DNA of 64,000 bases from Torreya grandis (Eukaryota > Streptophyta > Pinopsida > Cupressales > Taxaceae), in assembly GCA_037957365.1 (NCBI GenBank), contig JARHVA010000001.1, forward strand, positions 14,710,001-14,774,000. Reading direction: 5' to 3'. Under the pieces are notes generated by a model that worked only from the letters and a program-made list of their open reading frames with translations, was not told the DNA's origin and searched no databases. Position numbers and translations under genes: made by a program. Shown here piece after piece: positions 46,373-58,218 of the stretch. Positions within the stretch are counted from its first letter, which is position 1. Each line of letters starts with the position of its first letter.

Positions 46373-48070
46373 ATGGTAGATGACACCAAGACATTTGATC
46401 TTTTCAAAGAAATGGTGAATGAATCCCTCCAGTGGCAACAAGCGTAGATGCTCCAACAATTTACTCAAATTCTTCAAACACTTTCGATGGGAAATTCTAG
46501 CTCCGTGACTACACATCCTAGCTCCTCATCGAGGGTACTTCCTTTCAGTGCCCCAACACCCTTCAAGGTTCAGGTAAATTTTGATATTCCCATATTTGAA
46601 GGCAAAATCAATGCTGATGCAGTGGAAAATTGGTTGGATCAACTATCTTCCTACTTCTCTGTAAATAAGTTCACTGATGGAGAAAAGATCACTTTTGCTC
46701 TTTTGAAATCATCATTTCCCATGAAAACTAGTGGGAAGTGTACAAAAATAGGTTCAGTATAGATATCATTGGCCTTGGGGTGGAACCTACCCTGGGATGA
46801 TTTTATGGAAGCAGTAAAAGAAGAATACTATCCCATCAAAGCGTATGATGATTTGTACATACAATGGCAACAACTTCACCAAGGTAAAGAACAATCTATC
46901 CAAGATTACACTGACATTTTTCATTCTCTATCTATGAGACTGGGCATCCAAGAAAGTGAGAAACACAAGGTTCTCAAATATCGTGGCAGATTACAATGGT
47001 ACATATGGGGAGAAATGGAACTCTTCAATTTGGAAACCATCGGTGAGGCATACAAGTTTGTAGTAAAGATTGAGTAGAAGCATGGAAGAATGGATATAAA
47101 GAATCAATCTTCAAAATGGAAAATTAATAAAGAAGGTCAAACACGAGGCCAAAATTGGAAGAAAAAGGAAGGAAAGATTGGGAAGTGGTGTGGTTATCAC
47201 AAATCTAGAACTCACTCCAAAGAAGAATGTCGAGCTATCAAATCACTGCTTTCTGAGTCACCATCCTCAACATCTACTGCTCTACCTCATACAAACCCTG
47301 CAGTCAAAGAGGTTGAAGAAGAAATTATAGATATTGATCCTGAAGCCATTGTAGGTTCATCATAGACACATGACGAGATGCTAGATGACAAGGAATGTTT
47401 GTTTCACTCTAAGTTATGGGTGAAAGGTAAGCCTCTGCATTTCATTCTTGATAGCGGAAGTCAAAAGAATTTAATCTCTACTAATGTTGTGAAAAGCCTA
47501 AATCTGTCCATGAAGCCTCACCCAAAACCATACAGTATTGGATGGTTGAGTCCAGGGAGAAACCTCCGTGTCACCCACCAATGTCTTCTCTCATATGCAA
47601 TACAACCTTTCCAAGATGAGGTCTTATGTGATGTGGTCAATCTAGATGTTTGTGATGTACTCTTTGGTCAACCATTCATGTATGATTGACATGGTATATA
47701 TGAATCAAGAACTAGATAGATCACTCTCACTCTTGGAACACGGTGCTATAGGGTACTAAAAGTACCATCTTTCACATCTGTCTCTCTGCTTAGCACTAAG
47801 AAATTTGTTTTCATTGTGGTCAAGCCATAGGAATCCAAAAGGGCCGATGTTATAGCCCTAACAACACAACAACAAAAGTAAATAGATACCGTGCTAAAGA
47901 AGTTCATGGCCTTCCATCCAAAGATTGATGGTCAAACAGAAATGGTGAACACTCAGGCCCCACACAGTTCCATAAACCATAGTCCCTTCCAAGTGTGCAT
48001 TGAGAATCAAATCAAGACACAACTACCACACCTGATGGGGAACAGTGATGCAATGGGGACCATTGCTTTT
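46373..48070 (+). pseudogene. E9 gag-protease with integrase remnant
   Basis: The start is ATG at 46373 (MVDDTKTFDLFKEMV). Gag follows with VENWLDQLSSYFS at 46620, WDDFMEAVKEEYYP at 46790 and LHQGKEQSIQDYTDIFHSLS at 46880. A knuckle-like KWCGYHKSRTHSKEEC is at 47190. The protease reads LHFILDSGSQKNLIS at 47437 (catalytic D-S-G intact), with VLFGQPFMYD at 47660. The frame is the same from start to end, with in-frame stops at about 46445, 46760, 47075, 47363 and 47687. Between 46733 and 46790 the better reading (WEVYKNRFSIDIIGLG) is in another frame, so two small indels cancel. After 47840 the text jumps to FHPKIDGQTEMVN and HSSINHSPFQV, typical of the integrase C-terminal half. RT, RNase H and most of integrase have been lost. 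Confidence 0.9.
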
Positions 48071-48084
48071 CAAGGAGGAAGGAA
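48071..48084 (+). other. E9 polypurine tract
   Basis: CAAGGAGGAAGGAA directly before the 3' LTR. Confidence 0.85.
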
Positions 48085-48684
48085 TGATCTAGGCGATAAT
48101 TTAGGTGGTATAACGAGTGTCAAGATGCGGTGGTATAATGGACTGTGGCTACTGAAGTGAGCGGCTGGTAGACTAGGTAGGGCTACACGTAGCTTTGTAT
48201 TGTTTTAAATCTTGGATGCCGAATTGTTAGGTGACAGTTAATTCCTTGAATTTTATATTATTTTCATTCTTAGAAGTCACATTGTCAGTTACATTTATTT
48301 CCTTGAGCCATTATGTCCTCGAGCGCTGTATTGTTTTAATTCAGGGATGTCAATTTGTCGGTGACAGTTATTTCTCTCAAGCCACTTAGTCTTAAATCAT
48401 CACCCGTTAATTCTTTGAGCCACTCAATCCCCTGATGTTTTTAAAATATGTATAAATGCATTATAACCCAAAAAGGGAAGGCATACATCTCTTCTCAGAG
48501 ATAAGCGTATGTTTTGTATCTACAATTTTTTTGATTTAACAAAACATCTCTTTTCAGAGATAAGCCTATATTTGTATTGTGATTTTTAAGTAATACGAAT
48601 TCTCTTCTCAGAGAATTCAATATTATTATGTTATTTTTGTGCTATTGAAATATTTGTCAACCATAACTTCTAAGTTTTGGATCA
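48085..48684 (+). repeat. E9 3' LTR
   Basis: 600 bp, ending GATCA and followed by the TSD GTCTT. It shows many transitions from the 5' LTR. Confidence 0.92.
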
Positions 48685-48689
48685 GTCTT

Positions 48690-48887
48690 TTGCATCCCAT
48701 TGTGTTACCTTTTCCATAGACTCTATCGACCTAGTCAACTCTATACCTCTTGGTCGATACTATTCTATGTTTGGTTGACTCTGTCCCTATTTTTCTTCCT
48801 TACTTTTGATTTTAGATTCAACCTTTAAGAATCATGAAATCCCCTATCAAAATATTTTTGGAAAGCCTAAATCCATTTAGATGCTAT
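48690..48887 (+). pseudogene. E8 leader end and gag start, truncated
   Basis: The leader resumes after E9. ATG at 48834 opens MKSPIKIFLESLNPFR, matching the E3 gag start MKFPIKIFLDNLNPFR. Similarity stops at about 48887, where the TGTAGACGTCC start of E10 follows. Only 18 codons remain. Confidence 0.75.
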
Positions 48888-51800
48888 TGTAGACGTCCAA
48901 TTCCTAACACCATTTGTGTTGAATTTGTCAATCTTATTCAAATTACACTTAAATGCTCAATTTACGTCAAAATCATTAAAAATGCCTAATTGGTTCAAGT
49001 TTGTCACATATAAGTGATGATTTAGGCCAATATATCCTTAGATGGGGTAATATATTTTATGTGATTCCTAACTTTAATCAATTCATTTTGAGTCAAAATG
49101 ATGATTCTACCTTTTTATGCTTTGGATCACTCTTTTCTTCTAATTCATTAGTACACGTCACGTACCTTTGTTATTTTATGTTGGAAACATCCTAAATGGG
49201 AACACGGTTCTAACACATCTAACATCACCTTCCAATTCTTCTCGAGTCAATTTATAATCTAGTAATATGACTTTATGACCATTTTGATTAATTGAGGGCC
49301 AATTTCCAAAGAATTGCACAAATATTGATTAATCTTGTTTAAGGGTCATTAATTCAAATCAAGAGATTAAGTGGATTTTCCATAGAGGTTATTGATTATT
49401 TCAATATTATAACTTGATTCCAAATATTTTAATCACTTAGCGACATCATGTATGGGGTGGCATCTTTAAGCCATAAATGCATAAAATATCTAGTTATGGG
49501 TCACCCATATCTAATTAATGCCGCTTCCTACCAAATCATTATGAAGATATTTATGAATTTAATTCTAAATATTAGATTAATCCATGGCCACACATCTCAA
49601 TCTTGAGATGGATGGTCATGGTTGATCTTAGACCATTTCCAAAATCTATAAATAAAAGGGCATAGAACACCATTTCTTAAGCTAAATTATTGTAAATTTA
49701 TAATACAAAATTGTCTCCATATCCTTTTGTGTTATTTGCAAGCTTCATTTGATAGGCTAGTTTAGATATTTCTCATATTAAGCCTAGGTTTTGCATAGTG
49801 TTTTTGAGGTAATGGAGGAGCAAAGAAGCCATTGTTGACAAAGAAAGAGCATTAGATCAAGGAGAGAACACGCTTGGAGCCACTCTTGGGTGGTGGAATT
49901 GATTTGGGAAAGTAACTAGCATTGCTTTCTTTCAATTTTTTCTTCATTATCATTAGCAACCCCAGATGAATAGTTTGGATTAGATTGTCAATGCTTATGC
50001 ATTCTTTTGTTAGTTTTCATGACTAATGTTTGAATTGATCCTCTTTAAAATCCATCCTACATCTTAGCATACCCGATGGGACTCATAGAGTCCATTTCAA
50101 CAAGGAAGACACTATGGGAATTCTAAATTTCTATTTTAGTCATTAAAAATTCCTTTAACTTCATTTTTTAATCTTGTTTTCCCAGGATTTTGTGTACACA
50201 TAGGTCAGACAATGACTGCCGATGGTTCTAAGTAACCATCGATGGTTCTACCAATCGCTATCAGTTGGGTGGTAGGGAAAAACCCATTTAAAATTTGTCA
50301 TTTTCAAGTTGTTTCTAATAAATTAGATTTTTTAAGTCTTTAGTCTAAACCAAAACATGATCCAAAAGGTGTCTTTTGGAGTTTTTATTCTATATTAGGT
50401 TAGCAAAGTTTTTACAAAAAATCCTTTCTTGCCTAAACATTTTAAAGCAAATTAAAGTTTATATTGGTTAAAATTGAATTTTAAGTCTCTAGTTTGGTTT
50501 TATTTCATGATCTAGAAGGTTTCCTTTTAAATATTTTTATTCTAACAAGTTAAAAAATGCCTTTTGACAAGAATGTTGATGCCTTCAGGTCAAGATGTAA
50601 CCATCGGTAGTCAGGTTTTAACTAGTCACGATTGGTAAAAAATTAACTAGCGATGATTTACAGGAATCAATGATGGTCAAAAAGTGACTGTCAATGATCA
50701 CTGTGTTATCAAAAAAAAAACTCGAGAGCACTTAAACCAAAGTTGCTTGTTTCATTTTCAAAAGTGTTTCAAAGCTAAATAAGACTCCCACAATTTTTAT
50801 GCAGGACCCATGAGGGAAGTGAACATTTAGAGCTTAATTAGTACTTTTAACCTTCTTTTGGTGCTTAAAAATAATTATGAATCTTTCCATTTGGTACTTT
50901 AAAGTAAAAAATTGCATGTTTATATTAAATGTTTTGTAGTTTTTCTTTTAAAGTTTTTACAACTTAAGGCCAAGGGGCCAAAGAACATCACCAAACACTT
51001 TAACTTGGTTCTTTAAAACCAAACTCACTTCAAATTTTTGTTTTAAATAAGTCATTTATCATTGCTTGTTTTATTATAATTATTTTAGCAAAAAGGAATT
51101 TATGCATGTATGTTCTCCCCCCATGCCTTATAGGAAACTTGTAGGATCAAAAACACCATTTTCATTACAAATTGTGCCTGAGTCCAAGGCATAAAAAGAA
51201 TGTTGTCAAGGCTTTCCATAAGACCTGAATGGCTTGGGTGATCTAGAAACAACCATAAAGACATTTTACTTAGATTTTAACTTTCATGCATTTTGGCTGG
51301 TGAGGGGACTTCATTACCTCCCATTAATTCTATAGGGAAGATTTGACCTGGTGATTCATTTCCCAACATCATCTTTAAACCCTCTCTACATGGGGGGGGG
51401 GTATATAAAAATTTGGATCACTCCACTGGGATGGTGGTTTGAGTGGTTAAACCATCTCTATTAGTAAGAGGCTAAGCTTGAGACATATGATCATTTTGGA
51501 TATCGGACTACACTAAGAAAGTGATAGATGTAGTGGTTATGAAAAAGACTAGACCTTTTCACAATAAGCCATTTGACACATACCTAATTGATGTGTTGCT
51601 TCTTGTGTGCTAAGGTGAAAGCTGGTACATATGGGATCCATCTAAACAAATGAAAACTTGTAAGTTTTAGATAAACCCCACTTACCATGGAAGTATTATT
51701 GATGCAAGGTACACTCCAAGGTCTATGTCATCGTATTGTCACTTGAGAGAAGGGAGTTGTAAAAAACCTATTATATAATGCACTTTTATTTTGGATGAAC

Positions 51801-52071
51801 ACTTAAATTACTTTCAAGTGTATGTATAAAGATGGACTTCAACAATATCATGCAACCTTGTCAGATTAGGGCTTAGGGTGATTACTTAGTTGTATTGTTC
51901 TTTTTGGTCTTAGATTACTTGGTATTGATTTGAGTCAAAACTTACTTGTTAACAAAGGTCATAACCAAACACATTGTCCACAATTTCTTGAATAATGAGG
52001 CATTACATTGTCCAAGTGAAAATCAATCTTTTCCTTGTTCAAATTTGTCATCTAAAACATTGTGTCATATC
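48888..52071 (+). mobile_element. E10: LTR-like sequence, left part (extent unresolved)
   Basis: It begins TGTAGACGTCC exactly where E8 gag similarity stops; GCTAT (48883-48887) may be its TSD, but the other end is not in the window. A good TATA box, TCTATAAATAAAAGG (49645-49659), and a following AT-rich stretch support a plus-strand LTR. I find no primer site and no coding sense in 3.2 kb, so either the LTR is very long or a leader is included. Palindrome AACCATCGATGGTT is at 50234-50247. A run of ten G followed by TATATAAAA is at 51392-51410. E11 interrupts it at 52071. Confidence 0.5.
49645..49659 (+). promoter_or_regulatory. TATA box, E10 putative LTR
   Basis: TCTATAAATAAAAGG, about 760 bp from the presumed LTR start, is a strong plant TATA match. 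Confidence 0.6.
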
Positions 52072-52796
52072 TGTTGATGACAAAAATTGTGCTTGATTCT
52101 AATCAATCAACAATGGGAAGTTTCAAGCTGTGGGACATTGTGGCTTGAAAAAACCTCCAGATTTTAGAGAAGTTGGTCTCTTCTTTTATATCAAGTGTTG
52201 GGGGAAAAGGGATAGGAAATTAAATAGAAATGCAAATGCAGGAATTGAAACCTAACTATGGTGATGCAACTGAGCTTAATCCTATTCCTAACCTGAGCAC
52301 AGTGAGACTATATGTAGGATTCAATTACATTTAAGAGCAGACAAGTGCATGATCAATGTAAAAGATTGAAACAATAGAAATAGAGGCTCATAACAGAGTC
52401 TTCTCTTGCTGAGATACAAAAAATGTCAACCAAGGCATAGTGTTCAATCTTCTTGTAAGAATCTTCCAATCACATAAGAGGCATAGAAACACGTACAGTT
52501 ATGTAAAACTTCTGACTCAAGAAAATGGGACAAAAGCAAATGACTTTCCCAATCACAACTCTAGAAAATCTATAGTATAGACTACTTTTGCAAATGACAC
52601 ATATAATATCAACAAGGGCATATTATTCAATCTTCTTGATTCATTCAGCCACATAAAAGGCAAAAAAACATGCACAGTTACATCAACTTTGCAACTCAAG
52701 AAAATGAGACAAAAGTAAATGATACTACTTAGTCAAAAACTCTAGCCAGTCTTAACTCTAGAAAGTCCTCCCTTTCTTTTTTACAATTCTTCTCCT

Positions 52797-52806
52797 TTTA
52801 TAGCCT
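52797..52806 (-). promoter_or_regulatory. TATA box, E11 LTR (also 61150-61159)
   Basis: GGCTATAAAA followed by GGAGAAG on the minus strand, identical in both LTRs and about 1.5 kb from the U3 start. Confidence 0.75.
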
Positions 52807-53264
52807 CAGATGTCTCATCCCATCACCACCTTTCCCATGCAATTCTATTCCACCCTTACTTCACAGGGGACAAACAGATGGTGTTTTCAACACCTTGGAT
52901 GTATCCTGGTCTTATCAAGAAGGGCCATGCTAGAACAGGGTAGCTGCTCTGATTGCGGTATGGTGACTCATGACTATTAACTCCTTTTGCACCTAAATTT
53001 CTTCATCCCATCACCTGTTTAGCCACACAACTATCCATTCTCCTCTACTTATAGGGGACAAATAGATGGCCCTTTTAATGTTTACAGGCCCCCAAAAATC
53101 TACCCGATGAACTATTCCATCTACAAGAAATAACTCCCACCGAGTTTCCCTCCATCTCGTTTTGTGACAACAGATACACGAAACACTTTATTTTGTTGAA
53201 ATGTAAGAGGACACTTAGTCAATTTCCTAAAATTATTCTTATTACTTAAAAGGCACCAGAGAAT

Positions 53265-54225
53265 GACACTTGGCACTTTTTGCCTGATTTATCGAAGACA
53301 CACGGCATTTTCTGCTTCTCTTTAGCTATGTTGTAGAATTATTTGGGGCACATATTAGGCTCCTATAGATGGTGACACTTGGCAGCTTCCACAACCCTTT
53401 GAAATAACACCCAGGACCCACCACAATTTTATTTGGCAATGAAGCTTGAAGATGGTCTCTCAGAAGTTGACACATGGTGGCCTCCGTTGTTCTTGGGAAG
53501 ATACGTGGCATCTTCCACTTCTCCTACTAGGGGTATGTGGCACCTTCCACTATTTTTGGGGATGGAGTAGAAAGGGGCTCGAAGAGTGACACTTGGCAGC
53601 CTCCGCTACACTTTAACACTTAAATAAAATGAAACGATGCTTTTATGCCTTCTAAAAAGGTACTTGACCCTTTTGGTTTTTGGGACACTCCCTTAAACTA
53701 CCCGATGAACCAAAATGGTTCAATGGTTCAACAATGTGCACCATCTACACATTAATTGAGGTATTGAACCAAAACATTGAACCAAAAAATTGAACCTTGA
53801 CATTGAACTGACTATCTCTCAGGTGCTGACATGTGGTGACTTCCGCTGTTCTTTTGAAAAGTAGTCCAGGGTCTTCCACGACTGCCACCTGGCACTTTTC
53901 GCTTCTTCTTGCTACTTAGCTTATTGCGACCCTTTCACCAAAAAATAAAATGAAATGTGAGTGCTGATATGAGATTCAGATGTTAACATGTGGTGCATTT
54001 TGCTTAGCTACTATTAGATACATGGCATGATCTGTGGCTTTCCTAAAAATTATGAAAAGTGTCTCAGACAACGCCAGCTGGCCAGCTTTGTGTTTCGAAA
54101 AGCAACACTTGGTAGCTTCCACTCAAATTCAATACTTAGGCAAAAATGAAATGAAGGAAATGAAAAAGGGAAATATAACCTATGCTCAGACTACGCCACT
54201 TGGTAGCTTCCACTACACTTTGACA
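53265..54225 (-). promoter_or_regulatory. Array of G-box/ABRE-like motifs in E11 U3 (3' LTR)
   Basis: About twelve copies of a 20-bp word close to GACACNTGGCAGCTTCCACT, irregularly spaced, upstream of the TATA box on the minus strand. Several carry ACGTGG, as at 53500-53509 (GATACGTGGC); others have the decayed forms ACATGG, ACTTGG or ATGTGG. Confidence 0.7.
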
Positions 54226-54374
54226 CTTAGGCAAAAAATAAACCCGCTCTCTACTCCAAAACTCTACCACCATGACCAAGGTATGTAGGAACCAAAATTG
54301 CAGTGCACAACTAAAAATCAAAATGCAACGTAGAGTAAAAAATTACTCTACAATTACTGGTGACCCTTAGGACT

Positions 54375-57300
54375 TTTGAGCTTGCTCAAAAAGAAACACC
54401 ACTCTCGCTCTGTCAAAATTTCAAAATTTTACAGCTTCAAAAGTGCTGTCTGGTAGATGGACCATTCATGGTCAGATAACCCTTGCTTGTTCTATAATTC
54501 AATGAAAGCTAGATCAAGGTTAATGATATCCTTGTGCGAAAAACTTTGCAAAATCTAGACTGTAGCTTTTAGTTTGAATTTTAGCTGGGAAATAGGAACC
54601 GTAATAGCTTTGACTTTTGAGACTGAGGAATCAACCCATAGGTCCTGGAAAACTATTTGATCCCTCTGTTTGGCCAGCAACAATGGTTCAATTTGATCAA
54701 CCATCAACACCATGTTGGTGTCTGGAAATAGAGAAGGAAGACTTAGTTGCACTAGATCTTCAATATGCTATCTCATCTCACCGATGCCTTTTTTCATGAC
54801 TTCGAGAAGCTCTTTGCAACTGTTGGCTGCAACATTGCAATTGAGCACCTCATTGACCCATTTTGTGGTGACCATTCTGTCAGTGATTCTCATGGCTACA
54901 AATGTCACATCCATTGCATCATAGAGATTTTGCAATAAAGTTTGGGAGTCTGTGACTCTGTTGGAGGCTATAGCTAGAGTGTTCTGCACTGAATCTTCCA
55001 TCTTCTCACATAATTGCTATGCATTGAGCAGGAAGGTGAGAGATGGTCTGAGCTGAATAATATTCGAGGAGATTCTTTTCCCAGTTGACTCATAGAGCTC
55101 CTTTACCAGTTTTATCACTCTGACACCTTATGGCCTATTAGCCAGTTTTAGCATCAATTGTGATGCTTTCTATTGCTCTGCTTGGAACTAGGCTTGAAAA
55201 GCCGCAACCTTGTTTTGTTCATCTAGCAACTTCTATTGCAATTGGGTAACTTGTAGTTGGATTCCTTTGACTCTTCCCTGCAATGTTGCTTTCTCCCACC
55301 TAAGGGCCGTCACTGCATCTTTTGCATGTGTGAGCTCTGCTTTTAATGAATCATTTTGGGCTTGGACTACCCAGTGAGTTTGAAGGGAAACAATATCTTG
55401 CAACTATTTATCCATACTAGCTATTTCATTATCTTTCTTATTGATTTCTTTGGCCAAACTGCTATAGTTTGCCTTTTCTTTGGCCAAATTGGCCTCCATC
55501 TTCTGTAGTCTTCTTGATGTTTTCAAATAATCTTCCATGACTTTAGAAGTGGATTCTATCAACAACTCAAATCTATCTTGGGGCCTGAATAAGGACATAT
55601 CAATGGCCACGACATTCATTGTATAATCCTCTGGCTACATTTGCTCACTCGGCTTGACGATGTTGGGTGACAAATGGGTCACTATTAGCTGCTGCTGAAT
55701 AGGGTCAAATTGTGATTGTAGGTGTGGGAGAGCCAATGCTTTATTCTCTTTAGTTTTTTTCTTCTCCATTCAGGGTTCTCTTGCCTTCTTAGCAGCATCA
55801 ACCTATGTCTGGAATGTGGAAGGGGATGCAATATGTCCTCCCGTGAAAGGATATCCTTGTGGCAGGCCATATTAGATAGCTAGTGGTTGGCTAGGGTTGA
55901 GCTGAAGGGGCATCTTTTTGGAAATAGAGGGGGAGAAATGAGGCAATGTTAGGGCTTGAGGCATGAAGGATGGGGTGAATTGTGAAATAGGGATGGTAGC
56001 AGTGGCAGGAGGTGTCATTTGGCTAGGTGGAGGCATCACGCTGATAGGGAAAGGAACAAACTAAGAGGGAGGAAGAGGAGGAGTAATACTTACCTGAGGG
56101 GGAATTATAGTTCTTTGTAATTGGTGCTATGAAGGCTCCTCTTCCTCCTCTGAATCAAAATGGAACTGCACCCTCTTTCTCTTATTGGGTGTCTCTAATT
56201 CTGGCTGTCTGCTTCCCTTCCACAACTACTATTTTTGGTGGTGCTTGTGGAGAATCGGGGACTTCAATCACTTCTGATGATGGGGAAGCTTTTGGTGATG
56301 AAGACACCACACTTCTTTGTTGTTCCATGGTGCTAAGAGGTTGGGGCCATGTTGATGTAGTGACTACAGCTGCAGCTTGCTCTGAGGCCTATGGTTGTTG
56401 GCTTGGTCCCATTCTAGCTTCCTGCCCTATACCGAGTGTTGGAAATTGACTTGTTTCTAGGCTAGATGTAGGGGAGGGATGACACTCATCCTAGAGTTCT
56501 TCCCATCTTTCATCTGAATCCATGCTTCTGAAAGTATGGGTGGTTTGAGAAATTTCTTGCCTATATTTCCAATAGGCTTCAATTTTCTCTGCATCCCAAT
56601 ATTTATTCTTCCATGTCCTTCTCAAACCAGAAGTCATCCTGACTTTGGGATCATAATCCCTCTGATTATCATAGAAGGTTTCCCATGGCCTATCCTATGG
56701 TTGGGGCAAATCTGTCAATTCAACATAAAGACTAGGAGTATCTTCTGTAGGGTTTTTTTTGGTCTCCCAAAAAGGGCAGCCTTCATGTACAATCTTGGCC
56801 CCAGTTCTATTGGTCCTTACCCAGGAAGCTATGTAACCACTTGGGTCATAAACCCATTTGTCCTTGACTAGTAGGAAACCTAGGAAGGCCAGCTTTCTCA
56901 GCAACATCGTCTCAACATCTTTGGCTTCTAGGATTATGTTGCCTACCATCCATGGGAGATTATATATTTTTATCTTCTTCTTCTCAGAGCCATACTCGTT
57001 GTAGAATATAGACACCTGCCTAGTGACTTCCAAGAATTCCAACCTAAGAGTTAAAGTCTTTGGTAGCAACATTGGTTCCCCATAAAAACCATGAACCCTT
57101 ATGATCATGTGGTGGGAGCCAAAATAGAAGTCACACGGGATTGGACAACTGACCAGGAGGTTCAAAACACTTGGAAATAACCTATTTATGATAGGTTTAG
57201 GGCTAAGGCAACAAAAAATGGGGGTAATGAATAGTTCCCAAAAATCATACGGGTCGCTAGTTCTTAATAAAATGTGTGTCCATGCAGACATAGGAATGGT

Positions 57301-58218
57301 CCTTTAGGGGTCAAATCCTGGGTCATACAAGTTTAGATTCATATGTTGGGTGAAAAGGTTGGGGTTCTGATATAGTATGAGATGGAACAAATAAGAGGAA
57401 TACCTGAACACCCCTTTTGATCTGAACTAGGTCAACTGTTCCACTATTGAAAAGGTGATGTGCTCTGAGAAGTCAAATCGATACTCCTGTGTCTTGTCGA
57501 CTGTCTTCAGCTTAAAAAGGATGGCCATTTATTCTGCATATACTGCCATGTCATCCTTCATGCCAAAGATAAGAGCCATCATTGATAGTGTGTCTTGGCT
57601 AGCTGGCACGAGCTGAGTTCTTGGTGCAGGGAGCGTGGGTACCGTAGTATCACCATCGACCATTTGTAACTTAGACCTCAAAAACCTTGTCTGAGTGTTG
57701 ATGTTCACCCACATTCTTTGCATCTTATCAATAGTGGGGAATGTAGTGGTATTGTCATAATGTAGTGCTAACATGTCCCTGATAGCTTGTGGTGTGATTT
57801 GTCGCATGAAGGGACCCTGTTGAATGGTGCAAGATGGTGCATGAATCAAGTCTGCACATAATTCAATCAAATCAGGGCATTAATGCACAATTGGGATGAT
57901 GAATTGAGCCAGTTGTGAGGTCCATATCCTCATTTTGAGTGTCTCATATTGGCCTACTCTAGCTCTTTGAAGATAACTTTGGTGTGCCCCTTCTCTAAGA
58001 TTCTTGCTACTAGTTTTTTGCAAGATAAGGTCCATGATTCCATCTGCGTAATCCTTTACTTTTAATGGGTCACTGGCTTGACCAACTCCTAGGATTCTGG
58101 TTCTTAGATAGGTTCTCGACGGTTGTGTAGGAGCTGTAGCATATGACTTACTAGCAAGCAACCTATCAAGAGATCCAGACATCCCAGCTCTTTGTTGTGA
58201 AGATGATGCTCCCGCCAT
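54375..58218 (-). pseudogene. E11 ORF2: long protein of unknown function, broken
   Basis: The minus-strand ATG at 58218 opens MAGASSSQQ. One frame runs from there past 56695, interrupted only by stops that replace Gln (57880, 57526, near 57433 and 57307). It shifts near 56205, continues to about 54768, and shifts again to about 54375: some 1280 codons in all. Residues 1-50 are Ser-rich. Residues 50-500 form a globular-looking, unfamiliar core with ITPQAIRDMLALH, SAWTHILLRTSDPYDFWEL and YGSEKKKIKIYNLPWM. Then comes a Pro/Ser/Gln-rich part with a basic NKRKRVQFHF and an acidic SEEEEEP. A coiled coil follows near 55619-55200 (KMEANLAKEKANYSSLAKEI), then a helical tail. I do not recognise the family. 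It is not a known gag, pol or envelope by any motif I can see. Confidence 0.6.

Larger units (their letters stand above)
45629..48684 (+). mobile_element. E9: Ty3/gypsy element with most of pol deleted
   Basis: LTRs 45629-46248 (620 bp) and 48085-48684 (600 bp) begin TGATCT and end GATCA. The TSD GTCTT is perfect (45624-45628, 48685-48689). Primer site TGGTATCAGAGC is at 46250-46261, purine tract CAAGGAGGAAGGAA at 48071-48084. The 1.8-kb internal part encodes gag and protease, then a scrap of integrase. RT and RNase H are missing. It inserted in the leader of E8. Confidence 0.94.
42806..48887 (+). mobile_element. E8: plus-strand relative of E3, truncated by E10 and interrupted by E9
   Basis: The sequence from 42806 aligns, in reverse complement, with the E3 5' LTR, primer region, leader and gag start. 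Examples are the segment around 42830-42960 against 23590-23690, and 44930-45110 against 21440-21620. The order is 5' LTR 42806-44021, leader to 45628, E9, leader from 48690, gag start at 48834, then loss of similarity at 48887 where E10 begins. The rest of E8 is not in the window. It is an older, more diverged copy than E3. Confidence 0.85.
52072..54352 (-). repeat. E11 3' LTR
   Basis: 2281 bp, plus-strand TGTTGATGAC...CTCTACA. It is clearly collinear with the right LTR, roughly 90% alike by eye with mostly transitions. It holds the G-box-like array at 53265-54225. Confidence 0.95.

Noticed and set aside
51392..51410. Ten-G run plus TATATAAAA as a polypurine tract and LTR start
   Set aside because: No TG..CA terminus, no second copy and no TSD nearby; it stays an unexplained homopolymer.
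53326..53511. 61-codon minus-strand frame present in both E11 LTRs (also 61680-61865)
   Set aside because: It lies in the U3 motif array; its repetition comes from the LTR pair, not from selection.
56129..56871. 106- and 111-codon plus-strand frames
   Set aside because: They are antisense to E11 ORF2, which has the longer and compositionally more sensible reading in this stretch.
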